Assembly: GCA_029582165.1 (NCBI GenBank)
Contig: CM055870.1
Coordinates: forward strand, 47,386,513 to 47,450,512
DNA: 64,000 nt
Source: Portulaca oleracea
Taxonomy: Eukaryota; Streptophyta; Magnoliopsida; Caryophyllales; Portulacaceae
Direction of reading: 5' to 3'
Part shown: in pieces, positions 11,583 to 22,391 of the stretch
Numbering within the stretch: the stretch's first letter is position 1
How the letters are laid out: each line of letters starts with the position of its first letter
Translations under genes and position numbers: made by a program
Notes under the pieces: model-generated
Told to the model about the DNA's origin: nothing
What the model saw: only the letters and a program-made list of their open reading frames with translations
Database searches by the model: none

Positions 11583-14500
11583 TGATGTATGCAAGGTCAC
11601 TAAGATCAGAGTGATGACCGTAATGACCTCACAGACACCAAGCGGATACACAACACTGGGATTCTGGGACCTCACAGTGAATAATCGAAGGCAACCAACT
11701 CAAAATAGGGTTCAAACAATAGGGATCAGATGGATGAAATGGGTGAGGTGTGAAATAAGATCGGAAGAGGTAGAATAACACGAATAACCTCCTCCAAGAT
11801 AGAACCCAGATCACCACGCACCAAATAACATCAAATGGATTGAAATGGATAATGAGGGATGGGAAAACAGAAAAAGGAAAGATAGACTTGATGTAACACC
11901 CCAAAACCCTTAACCACAAGAGTAACTTAAACCATCAATTAAACCTGTGATTAGCGCAGCGGAACACCAGGGTAGAGGTATTACCGCCGTCCCCACTCGG
12001 GACAAGGTAAACACAAACACCAAACATAACCCAAAATAAAATATACTTAACCCCATACAAAACAATCACCAAACTTTGAAATACAACATAAACAACCCTT
12101 TAAACATTTATATAAAGATTTCCCAACATGAGAAAAGAAAAGTCTCCAAATCCCATAAAAGCGCTTGAGGATCGACTAGCAACCACCTTAGAAACGACCT
12201 TGAACGGAACGATCTACTTTTGCTTAGCCTTGGCTTTATCCTGTGAGTTCGGACCTCCTAAAACAAAACATTGAAAACAGACGCAAAGTGGGTGGGGAAA
12301 CACTCAGTACACAAACCTCCAACACGTCACCGTTCGAAAACGGTTTCTAGTGCCGACGTTTTAAAAACATTTTGAAAACGGGGAAGGGGAAATAACTATG
12401 AATGAACTGGATTGTTGCATAGATAAATATGTATATACATAAAGGAGTTAAATTTGTAATAATTGAAAACGAGTGGTATCCCTTACGATCGATGCAAAGC
12501 ACCTCACACACGCGCATGCCCAAATCGATCTAGATTTGGATTGGGTGACTGCTAGGCAGTCGACATTGGCCAGGTCATTCGGACACTCTGATCAGGAGCA
12601 TCTAAAAGAAAAAGGCTAGTACATCACGTAACTAGCTAGCATATACTAAGGCGGGACCACTTTTGAAAATAATGTGATAAATGATATTAGGTCAATGCTT
12701 TGACATGATGATAATATATATATATATACTGAATGATAAGAAAAAGTTAAACGTTGGACAATTTGCGTACCTTGGGTAGTAGAAAGGTCTAGCGACGTGC
12801 CTCGAGCTTGGGACGGTTTGGGCGACTTGGAAACCATAATAAGAGCATAAGAAAATTGAGAATTTAAATAAAGTCTTTGCATTTGCAAGCTAGGATGAAA
12901 GTACTTAAAACTTGATAACTTAAAAGGGATGAGAAAATAGAAATTTCAGTTTTTGATCAATCAAAGATTTGGTGATAACTTGAGCTAGAAAATCCGGATT
13001 TTTGCAAACGAGTACTTTTCGGAAAGGGAAAATCACGCCCTACAACTTTGTCAACTAGCACGAAGGCTAAAAGTGAAAGGAAGGGCTCGGAAAAAGGCCC
13101 GGACAGAAACAGAGCACTTGAAATTAATCATGCGGTTTGGAAATTTAAGCGAAATTTATGGTGAAACTTGAATAGGATCAAAGAAAGCTTAAGATGTATA
13201 AAGCATCCTTAACAATCAGTTTAGATGAGCATAGAATTGGAGTCCTTGAAGGCTTAAGAAGAGAAGCTATTCGATTATTGAAAACATGAAAGAAACGTTG
13301 TCAAGCGACGGAAATTAGATAAGGACATGGTTATGAATTTTGGAAAGTTTACGAACCGATGACCGGTGAATTGAATACATAGAAGAGATGGTCCTTGGTT
13401 ATTTAGACATCGAGGAAAACCCATAAACTTGTTAGGAAGTCAAAAGTACGACTTAGCCATCAACAACACTTACACGAACCTAAAACCTCATCACTTTACC
13501 CCATGGTTTGCTAGTATTTCCTTAAACCTTTAGGAGGAAATCCCCAAATACTAAAATAGCTTAAATCAACTTAGGAAACCAACTCAATCCATCTTAACAA
13601 TGACACAAAGGTCGACATCTCATTAGAGCCTCCTACGAGATCAAAGTGTAACCTTAACGTTAGAATTAAGGAAATAAATTCTGGGCCGAAACTTTGTTGA
13701 CGGCCCTCGAACACGGCCTCATATCTCACTCTCCCGATATCGTATGGATGCAAACTTTATGTTTTCGGAAAGCTTGAAGAATGACCTAAAACTTTTATGT
13801 TTATCACTTTAGCCCATAAAGTCTTCAAATGGACGAAAGCTTAGCAAGAAGATACTGACTCAGAAGACGTATATAATTGCATCCTTTCACGGTTTTGCTC
13901 ATATCTCGGGCTACACATACCGGATTCTCGAAATTCCAAAGCCTAGAGTTAGATAATCACTTGGGCTATCATTTCCAGTAAAAATCTGGGCAAAAATCAT
14001 ATTTTACATCCTCTGTAAAAATCAGATTCTTGGACAGAAACTTTTTATCTCTTTGATTCTTACTTTGGTGCCTCCTTTTGGCCTCTAACTTATACTAATT
14101 CACAATCAAAGCCCAAATTAACTATTACTCATGGTTCTTCCATATTTTAATACTTAGAGATTACCCAAATAAGCTCATGAAACTCACATGCAACCATAGA
14201 TTACACATGCAACTATAATTAACACTTGAATTAGCCCTTATTTATCAAATTTACACTAAACTCATATCACCCAAGAGCAAAAGACTTGATTAGCATAGCA
14301 ATCTCTCCAAAACAGTCCCTAAAACCCAAATTTCTTCATCAAGAACCTCATGCAAGCAAGCTATTTCATTACCTATTAAGAAACAAGCAAGAAACACCTC
14401 AATCTTCACATGGATCAAACTCTAATTCAAACCCTAATTAACCCAGCTTAACCACAACTTAAACTCACGCTTAGAAATCATAAAAGAGATGAAAAACTTC

Positions 14501-16690
14501 AAGAATAACACCATTTATAAGTGAAAATCATATTTGAAACATAAAGAATAAAGTTTGGGTTTGAGATTATACCACTTGGAGGAGAAATTGAAGGAGAAAA
14601 ACAAGAGGAGGGATGGAGGTGGTGCTCGGCCGGCTGGAGGTCGTCGGATTGGTCGCCGGCCGCCGGAGATTGGCCGGAAAACAGAGGGGGCACGGCTGGG
14701 CAGAGAGGAGGGGGAAGGAGAGGAGTGAAGAGTGTGATGGTATTGTGATAAAAATCTGAAAATGAAAAGGAAGAATACCCCGTAGTGTATATATATATAT
14801 GGAGAATACTCCCCTTAAATAATTAACTCTCTAGATTGGAAATTGTCTTAGACAATTAGTAATATAAACTAGCTAGGTAAAATAATTTGTATCGACTAAA
14901 ATAAAATCAGTGAACATAAACTTGGTAAAATAATTTAGTATATGATTAAATAAAATTACTTGGGAAATAAATTGGGTAAAATTAACTAGTAGGACACTTT
15001 AATAAAATAAATTTGTAGGACACATTAATAAAATAAATTTGGGCGATAAAATAAATTTAGGAAGGTTGGATGACATAAATCGTAATTGAAACGGAAATTA
15101 AAATTAATATAACCTTCTTCGGTTACAAGCGTGAAATTGAGAACGGTAAAATAAATTATATAACTTATCATAAAAGTATTCATAAACTCGTAATAGTAAT
15201 TATAACTTTAAATTCGAGATAACATAAAATCAATCCGTTTAACTATCGCCTTGCTCAAGACCTGTCGCGCATAAAAATAAATAATAATAATAATAATAAC
15301 AGTAATAACCATATTAACGTAAAAGAAAGAAAATTTTTAACCGCGTAATTTAGTTAATCACCGTGATTACGGTCTTAATTAATACTGGTTTAGGGTGGGC
15401 CGTTACACTTGAGCTCAAGCTGATACAGGTACACCACAGCTAGAACACAAGGGCAATGGACTCGATTACCTTAATGGATATAGGTGCACCACCATTGAAG
15501 TCACCAAGCTCGTCACCCACCACAAGGATTGCCAAATCCTCGATACTGTAGTAGAATTAACCAAATTTGAGAGTTTAACGTCACTCACAAACAAGAGGCT
15601 CAATAAGGCACTCAAATCTCATATTTCATATATCAAGTTGTTAATTACAATGACCTCACAGTGGTTATATATAAACCAGATGAAATATCTAATTAGGAGT
15701 TTCTTGAGCAAAAAGAAAACGTCCTAAACTTGCTTAATTAAACTAATTACATCAAAATAAGATAATATGTAACTAACTAAGGAAGCTTCTAGACCCATTG
15801 GTAATGAAGGCTAATAAAAGCAAAACACATGGCATCTTCATGAAGCTTCTAGAACAATTGGAAGGCTCTAGAAACATCACACAAGGCGCTTTCTTGTTGG
15901 AGCAGCATTCCTCACGTGGGCAAGGCTGGATAATCACCTCACGAGATGGAAGGACCTCAACAGCTCGAAAGTGACGTCTTCATAGAGGGCCTCAATGACA
16001 AACACCTCACTAAATTAGAAAGACCTCAACAACTCAGGAAGTGAAGTAAAAAAGGTGCAAATAGTCTTCCTCCAGTAGGGAACGTCCTTGGACGTCCAAA
16101 TTCTCAGCAGACTCAAGATGGAGGTCCTCATGCGCATATTCAGATTGCATAAAAAATTAATGTCCTCCAATAAGCAGAAGATGACGTATCCCAAGTGAAA
16201 AGACCAAAAGGACCTTGCTGAAACACCAAAAGACAAGTTGATCCCGAATGAGGTCCTCATGCGCGTACCCATATTGCAATAGTTGTACAGAATGCAAACG
16301 ACCTCCAAATGGATCAACCTTTAGCATTTAGAATGTCTTAGTAACACACTTCCTTGACCTCCAAAGAGAAGAGAAACACAAACCAAGTTGAAAAGAACAA
16401 TCAGCTCCAGATAAACGTCCTCAATGTCCAGATAAACGTCCTCAATGCATGCCCAGGTTGAAATAGTTCTGTGGAACCCAAATAACCTTCGGTCCATGTA
16501 AGCTTGGACATTATGAACGACCTCCAAGGGACCAAATGTGAGTGAGGCCTCAATTCTGAAGTGTTGAGACAATAAGGATGGCCTCACATCAGGTGGATGA
16601 CCTTTGATATAGTCAAGGACCTTCTGGGATTCATGGATGGCCTCAAAGTATGCCGACACCAAATGAGGTTGTGAGGGCTGATCTCCATCA
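11583..16690. mobile_element. TG..CA element (solo-LTR-like, about 1.6 kb) inserted in the LINE
   Basis: It begins TGATGTATGC and ends GATCTCCATCA, with an exact 5-bp duplication CATGC (11578-11582, 16691-16695). Its own sequence is about 1,590 bp once the nested element 11892-15407 is removed. No gag or pol frame is present, so a solo LTR is the best reading. A TATATATAAACC motif near 15667-15678 could be its TATA box. Removing it with one CATGC joins the LINE codons across the gap in frame (LNGDS + MPTNLNYTF). Confidence 0.8.
11892..15407 (-). mobile_element. Solo LTR, 3.5 kb, Ty3/gypsy-like, nested in another LTR
   Basis: The plus strand begins TGTAACACCCCAAAACCC and ends GGGTGGGCCGTTACA. 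An exact 5-bp duplication CTTGA flanks it (11887-11891, 15408-15412). No polyprotein frame is present. I orient it on the minus strand because the stretch at about 11950-12000, reverse-complemented (GGCGGTAATACC...TTCCGCT), matches the 3' part of the plus-strand element 19143-21173 (GGCGGTAACACTCCC...TTTCCGCT). A GC-rich patch at 14600-14700 resembles that of the block at 1-3966. Long LTRs with TGTAAC.. ends are common among plant chromoviruses, but the lineage is an inference. Confidence 0.85.
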
Positions 16691-16695
16691 CATGC

Positions 16696-16885
16696 TATCT
16701 CCATTTAAAACAGTCAGCACTGTTACGCACTCCTTTCCTTTGACTACGTTCCAGTACTTCTGGTAGAAAAGGGTACAAAACCCATCTGGCCCTGGCGCTT
16801 TCGTCGGCCCCATTTGCATCACAGCTTTCTCTACCTCCTTTATAGTGTAACTTCTCAATATGTGATCTTTCATGGCAGTGGACAC
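16696..16885 (-). pseudogene. LINE reverse transcriptase, N-terminal part
   Basis: The minus-strand frame includes SYTIKEVEKAVMQMGPTKAP and GPDGFCTLFYQKYWNVVKG, the typical start of a plant L1 reverse transcriptase (KAPGPDG motif). It ends in LNGDS at the CATGC duplication of the LTR insertion, and the coding sense resumes at 11577. This shows that the insertion split one reading frame. Confidence 0.85.
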
Positions 16886-17380
16886 CCTATCGTGGAGTTC
16901 CGGGAAAAGGACCTCCTCTAGGTTTGGAGAACTGGATGTAAATAGTTTCTGGTAGTAGTCTACTACGATTCACTGGAGTCTGCATTTTCCCCTCTTGGTC
17001 CATCAAACATCCAATCATGTTTTTTCTCCGCTTTTGTTTTACTTTGGCGTGGAAGTGGCGAAATCACAATCCCCCTCTTTAAGGGCCCAATGATGGGCCC
17101 TTTGGGCCTAGAACTTCTCCTTTGATAGTTCTAATGCTCCCAGTTGTTCCTCAACATAACTTCGAGCCTTCATATTTTGGCTTGTGGGTTGTTCAGTACA
17201 GAGCTCCTGGTACTTACCCCTTAGCTCGCGTAATCTGCGGCCCAAATGACCAAATTTCTCCTTGCCCCATTTCACAAAAGTTTTTCCATACTTCATGAGC
17301 CCATCAACCATGTTGTCACAGAGGTCCATAGTCTTGCCCCTTTTTTCTTTCACCACCATCTCAAAGTCACTTTCGGTGGC
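16886..17380 (-). pseudogene. LINE ORF2 spacer between endonuclease and reverse transcriptase
   Basis: The frame 17359-17108 (CDNMVDGLMKYGKTFVKWGK, then LRELRGKYQELC) is the helical connector found between endonuclease and reverse transcriptase in plant LINEs. Several stops interrupt the rest. Confidence 0.6.
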
Positions 17381-18142
17381 TCATATTGCTTCAAACTTCG
17401 GAGCTCTCTCCCTTCCCCCTCTGACCCAGTCCTGCGGATGGGTATCCAGCAAGACAAGATAGTGGTCGGACCCCTCCCAACACATGTGCTCCACTTGCAC
17501 TCCCGATATTTGCTCCCTCCAATGCTCACTCCCTAAAAATCTATTCAACCTTTCCTCTACGTGGTGCTCCCCATATCTCTTATTGCTCCTCGTAAAGGGA
17601 TAACCCTTATACCCTAAATCCACTACGTCCTACTTCTCCATTATCCCTAGTAGCTCAGCGACCCTGTCAAAATCAAATCCAGATCGACCTTGTTTTTCAT
17701 TCAGAAACATCACAATATTCAGGTCTCCAAAGACAACCCAATCTCCATCCTCCTGGGCTCCCAGGAAGTCTAGTAGTTCAGTCGTCCTCAACTTACAATG
17801 ACTTTCCGGCCATCCATAGCATCCAGTGATCCTCAGCCTCCGTTCCTCCACCATCACGGAAACCTCAATATGGTGAGTAGAATACGTCCTAACTTCCACA
17901 GGGACCTCCTCATTCCACAATAACGCTAACCCACATGCTCTCTCATTCGGGGGAACCACCAGGCACCCCGTTATTCCAAATTTCCATTTTACCCTGGACA
18001 TTTCATGCGCATACAGTTTAGTCTCCATAAAGAAGACCACATATGGGGAGTAACTCTGCACTAGTCGTCGGAGTGAACAAACTACCTCGGGACTCCCCAA
18101 CCCTCGGCAGTTATAGCTCATGATCTTCATTACTCCTGGCAA
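17381..18142 (-). pseudogene. LINE ORF2 endonuclease (EEP family)
   Basis: Two minus-strand frames separated by one stop near 17630 encode an endonuclease/exonuclease/phosphatase domain: MKIMSYNCRGLGSPEVV at the start, FFMETKL, WVVFGDLNIVMFLNEKQG (GDLN in place of GDFN), RLNRFLGSEHW and the terminal SDHYLVLL (SDH catalytic motif). The domain nicks target DNA for target-primed reverse transcription. The stop makes this copy non-functional. Confidence 0.88.
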
Positions 18143-18262
18143 GGATGGACATCGCTCACCCCCGCCAATCTTTGTAGGTCTGTCAGTTCCACATCATTTA
18201 TACGTCCTCTCTTTTCCCTAATCTCTACCTCCATTTACTGCATCAACTCTAAGTCCATCACG

Positions 18263-19142
18263 CTATCCCCCTTCCTTTTCATACATCCCGAGCTTAGCCC
18301 CCCCCATACCCTCTATGGGATATGATCGGGACTCTGTGGGGGGGAGGGGGAGGGGTTTAAGCCACTTCCATGTGCATCTAGTCGCTTCACCTCTGTCATT
18401 GCTCTTCTCTCTGGCTGGCTTTGATCCCACTGTGTCTTTCCCTTTACACTCCTTTTGACCATTCACATTTTGCATGCTACTTTTGACGTCCCCGTAACCA
18501 GTAGTGTGTTGCTCCTTGTCTGCTTAACGTCATCCCCAGTACCCCTATCTCCTTTCTCTCCTCGCTCCCTAACATTAGATGATACTTCCTTCTCTCCCCC
18601 TACTCTGCTTATTTTAGAAGCAGAACCCCGTTCACCTTTGGACCCATTGACCGCCTCCAATATGTCTTTCAGGGACTTCCTCGCGTAGGAGCTCTCTGGT
18701 CACTCTCCATCAATTTCAAATTGTCCTCTGCGTCTCCTAACTCCGTCGGCAGTTCCCAACTTCTACTCTCCTTGATATCCCCACCCCCCTTTCTTTGTCT
18801 AAGATATTTTATGGGGGAGGCTCGGAGCCATTATCCATATTGCCCTTTTAAGTCCTCATCATCATGAATATCGCAGTCATCCTCGACAAGCCCAAGCTTT
18901 CCGTATCTATAGCGAAAGTTGGGGAGTTTTTCATACTTAAAGGGAATCCACCTCGCACCTGACTCTCCGAAATCTACGATGGCTCCCCATATGAGCGGGT
19001 CGACGATGTTCACCTTTATCCTGAATGCTACATACCGGCTCCACCCCAGTTCATCGTCCTCCCTATAATCCACCATTCCCCCAAAGCTTTCCGCTAGAGA
19101 TTGGGTTGTAGCCTTCGACATCTTCCCAAATAGGACCTCGTA
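18263..19142 (-). pseudogene. LINE ORF1, C-terminal half (DUF4283 end, mutated zinc knuckle, tail)
   Basis: The frame 19121-18831 contains FRIKVNIVDPLIWG, RWIPFKYEKLPNFRYRYGKL and GLVEDDC. The plant LINE consensus has a C-x-x-C zinc knuckle after KLPNF; here the two Cys positions read Arg and Tyr, so the knuckle is destroyed. Low-complexity basic and acidic frames at 18660-18263 are the variable tail. The N-terminal half lies at 21174-21567, beyond the insertion 19143-21173. Confidence 0.75.
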
Positions 19143-21173
19143 TGTAATAGCCTAAAATTTTTAACACTTCGATAATCACGATTAATTAAGGGGATGAACC
19201 CTAATCGTACTTTTAAAACCTAACAAACTAATTTAGATTATCGTTGTAACTAAAACCTCTTTTAAACCCACAAATAACTATGGAAAGATTTGTCATTGAC
19301 CAAAATCTTTATTTTGATATTACCCCTTTTTTATTTTGTTTACAATTTACTTTCATTACCCACTACTAATAATATTATAAATTTCAACCTCTTTCTTCTA
19401 ACCTTCATTTCTCATTCCTAGTCCCTTTACTAAAAATAATAAAATTAGTGTCTTTTTGCTTTTGGGCTAGCAAACCCACAGCAAACCAGACTTGTTTTTC
19501 AACACTTTGCCACCCCTTGTGCTTTTCTTCATCTTCTTCCTTAGTTCTTGACCCTTTTTCTTCTATAGCCACATCAAAAGTCAAGTTCAATGGCAAATTA
19601 AGTGACTCCTTCCTTCTCCTTTTGGACAGCAATGCAAAAACAATGACTCATCAAACCTATATAAGCCTACAAATTTCATCTACAAAATAAATTCAAACTC
19701 AAGCAACATACCCAACTCATACCCATCTACCTCTTCCTCCTCTTTACTACCCTCGACCACCACCACTGGACCACCATACCCACCACACCACCACATCCAC
19801 CAGCGCACGACGTCACATCCACCAGACCACTGCTGTGTCAGTTCCCACACCACCGCCTTGTCACCACAAAAACAAGAACATCTCCATAGAAACCCAAGCC
19901 CAACTACAACACAACCATCAAATCTCCTCATCAAAATCATACAAATCAAACCAAAACAGTCAAATCCACAACGACAAATCATCAACCTCAAACTATACTT
20001 ACCGATTTCCACCAAAGTTTCGCCGGAAAGCGATCCCAAAACTGCCCCAAAAAGCACCCAGAACATCACCTGCTCAACTCCGTCTCCACCAAAATAGGGC
20101 CGAGGTTGGCCACCATAGCCGCTGCCGGTGACTCCTCCGGTCGTTGACTGGACCTTCCGCCGCTTGCCCCACCTACAAGCCGCCTCGTCGTCGCCCTTTG
20201 ACCGATAGATCCATCTCCTTTGCTCCTCCCTGTTTTCACGTGAAGAGAAGAAGAAAAGGGGGGCTCCCCTTTGTCAATTATAATCCCCCTCTATCAGTTG
20301 CCCAATCTTATACTGAGTCCGATTTCAATTATTTCACTAGCGCAATTCTCTCATTTTGGCAATTCTTCTTTAATTTTCTCCAATTCCTAATTATTTCTTT
20401 AATTAATATTTTCTCAATCATACAAATTATTATTTCTTATCACCTATTTTATACATATCTTCCATATTCAAAGTGGTGGAGTATTTTGGATATTCACCAA
20501 ATTAATCGGAGTCTGGGAAGGAAAGGTACATGCAATTGCCATTGATTTTTATCGCAATTATGCAGTATCAATTTTATGCCCAAATATTTATATCATGCAT
20601 TATACACTTCGAATTATTTTCTTGGCTCAATTTTTAGTGGACCCTTAACAACATTCCCGGTACCGATGTCTGAGTTAATAACCGACTCAGTTGTGCGCAT
20701 AGCGAAGGACAGGATCCGAGGGTTATATAGCCTGGCTCAACAATAATATAAAAAGGGTTCCACACCCAGAAATATACGCCAGAACTATATATATATATTT
20801 TATCAACAAATGTCATGTTTTACTTGCATTATTTCCCTCTCGACCTCTTGCAAAATGAATTGAAATAGTTGAAGTAAAATTAATTTTACGTGATAACTAG
20901 GGAGATAATTGTATTAGTTAGATTGAACATTTTGTTCAATTAGGAATCATTAGGAAGTACCTCAATATTATTGATTTAATTAGAAATGACTCATCTTTTA
21001 ATTTTTCTTTTATCTTTATTATTTTGATTTATCATAGTACGTAGTAAAAGCCTTGCTTTCTCACTGTTTGGGAAAGTGGCGGTAACACTCCCGACTTTAT
21101 AAGTTTCCGCTAAATCAAGATAAAATGAATTAAAATATTGCTAAGTAATGCCCCAAAAGTGGGGGTTATTACA
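19143..21173 (+). mobile_element. Solo LTR, 2.0 kb, Ty3/gypsy-like, inserted in LINE ORF1
   Basis: It begins TGTAATAGCCTAAAATTT and ends GTGGGGGTTATTACA, with an exact 5-bp duplication TCGTA (19138-19142, 21174-21178). No polyprotein is present. A C-rich patch (19690-20230) gives spurious frames. Near the 3' end a GGCGGTAACACTCCCGAC...TTTCCGCT segment matches the opposite strand of the element 11892-15407, so the two are related and in opposite orientation. Removing it with one TCGTA joins LINE ORF1 in frame (FWVRGY + EVLFGKMSKA). Confidence 0.87.
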
Positions 21174-21570
21174 TCGTAGCCTCGCACCCAGAAATTGGCG
21201 TGATAGAATTGGACCTTCGAAGCCACCATGTTATCTCCAACTTCCTCCAGAAGCACCAGTTGCTTATCGAAAACCCACGGACCCCTTGTATCACTCTCTG
21301 TTTATCTTCCTTCGTAAAGAATTAGAAGATAAGCAGGTTGTCCCCCATCTCCTGGACCCTGAACGACTTCTTCAACCGCCAAGCCTGTCTTAGGAACGCA
21401 AAGAGCCTCGAGACTCGAAACGGCTTGTCAGTAAATACCTTTCCAATATGGGCCAAGGCCGCCCTTGCTGAGAAATCTACGACATCTATATTGGTGCAGT
21501 CCACTACTTTCTCCTCTTCTTCCATTAATCTCAATTCCTTCCAACAACGTATAAGTGGCGAATCCATTAT
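21174..21570 (-). pseudogene. LINE ORF1, N-terminal half (DUF4283)
   Basis: The minus-strand frame from 21567 reads WKELRLMEEEEKVVDCTNID, then VFTDKPFRVSRLFAFLRQAW and LKKSFRVQEMGDNLLIF. This matches the start of DUF4283, the RNA-binding-like domain of plant LINE ORF1 proteins. After 21322 the sense continues in shifted frames to FWVRGY at the TCGTA site. Likely 5' UTR sequence lies between 21571 and 21729. Confidence 0.75.
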
Positions 21571-21740
21571 CAGACTATTTGCTCAGAATCACCACCGGAT
21601 TCTATGGTCTCAGCGCTTACGAGAAGCGATTCAGTCGGCCGCCTCACCCAAACTCTAAAGAGCACCGCTTAAGAGAGAAAAGGGGAGGGATGCGAAAATC
21701 TTTAACAAATTATCTTGTAAAATTGATCTATTAATAAGTT

Positions 21741-22391
21741 GAATAAATGGACATTTAATAATTTAATTAGATAGCAAGTAAGTATTCAAAATCCCAAAAT
21801 TTGACAATCTCCAAAATCACATATATAAAAAAAAGTAAGATATGCATCCAATTAGCAAATCAAATTTGATTCTATTGACTTGGTTAACAAATAATAAATC
21901 AATTTAAAATACAGACCCTGATTTAGCCACTAGAGAATTGAGAATACCAGATAGCCTAGATAATTGAAATTGAATAGAGAATAAATTATCGTGAATGATA
22001 ATAGAAATTTAGATCTTAGAAAATAATAAAAATCACAAGAGGTTGACTTGAGACTTGAGAGAAGAGGCAGTGAAAGACCGAAATACATATAAGCTCCCAA
22101 CCACAGTGGGTCTAGAGGGAGGGTGGGATATGCAACTTTGGAGTGTAGACAGTAGGGGAGTTTTGAAATTCATTTGTGTTTGGGAATGAAGGAGAGCAAC
22201 AATCCAGCGACTAGAAGGCTATAAAAAAAAAAACCCCCAAAACTTACCTCTTACAAGTCTCGAACTCATAACTTGACACTAACTATTGGTAATAAACAAA
22301 TGTACTAACCACTTAGTTATTGTTTGCACATTGACTTTGTGAGGATTGAAACGAACTCTTAATTAACGAAGAAGGCAAGCATAATGAATCT
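21741..22391. other. Interior of the outer hAT element, no gene
   Basis: AT-rich sequence between the LINE and the inverted-repeat unit. No frame or repeat was recognised. Confidence 0.5.

Larger units (their letters stand above)
8880..21729 (-). mobile_element. L1-type LINE, decayed, split by two LTR-type insertions
   Basis: Reading on the minus strand the order is: ORF1 with a DUF4283 domain (21567 to 21174, then 19142 to about 18831), an ORF1 tail, an apurinic-type endonuclease (18142-17381), a reverse transcriptase (16885-16696, then 11577-10180), a zf-RVT domain (10148-9423) and an RNase H (9441-8955). Poly(T) runs at about 8879-8887 and 8921-8930 represent the poly(A) tail. An 11-bp direct repeat ATTAATAAGTT at 8869-8879 and 21730-21740 is a candidate target duplication. 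The domain order is that of plant L1 elements with a C-terminal RNase H. Stops and frameshifts make it inactive. Confidence 0.85.

Noticed and set aside
19680..20545. Pro/Thr/His-rich frames on both strands
   Set aside because: They lie in the C-rich part of a solo LTR with exact TG..CA ends and duplication; no domain.
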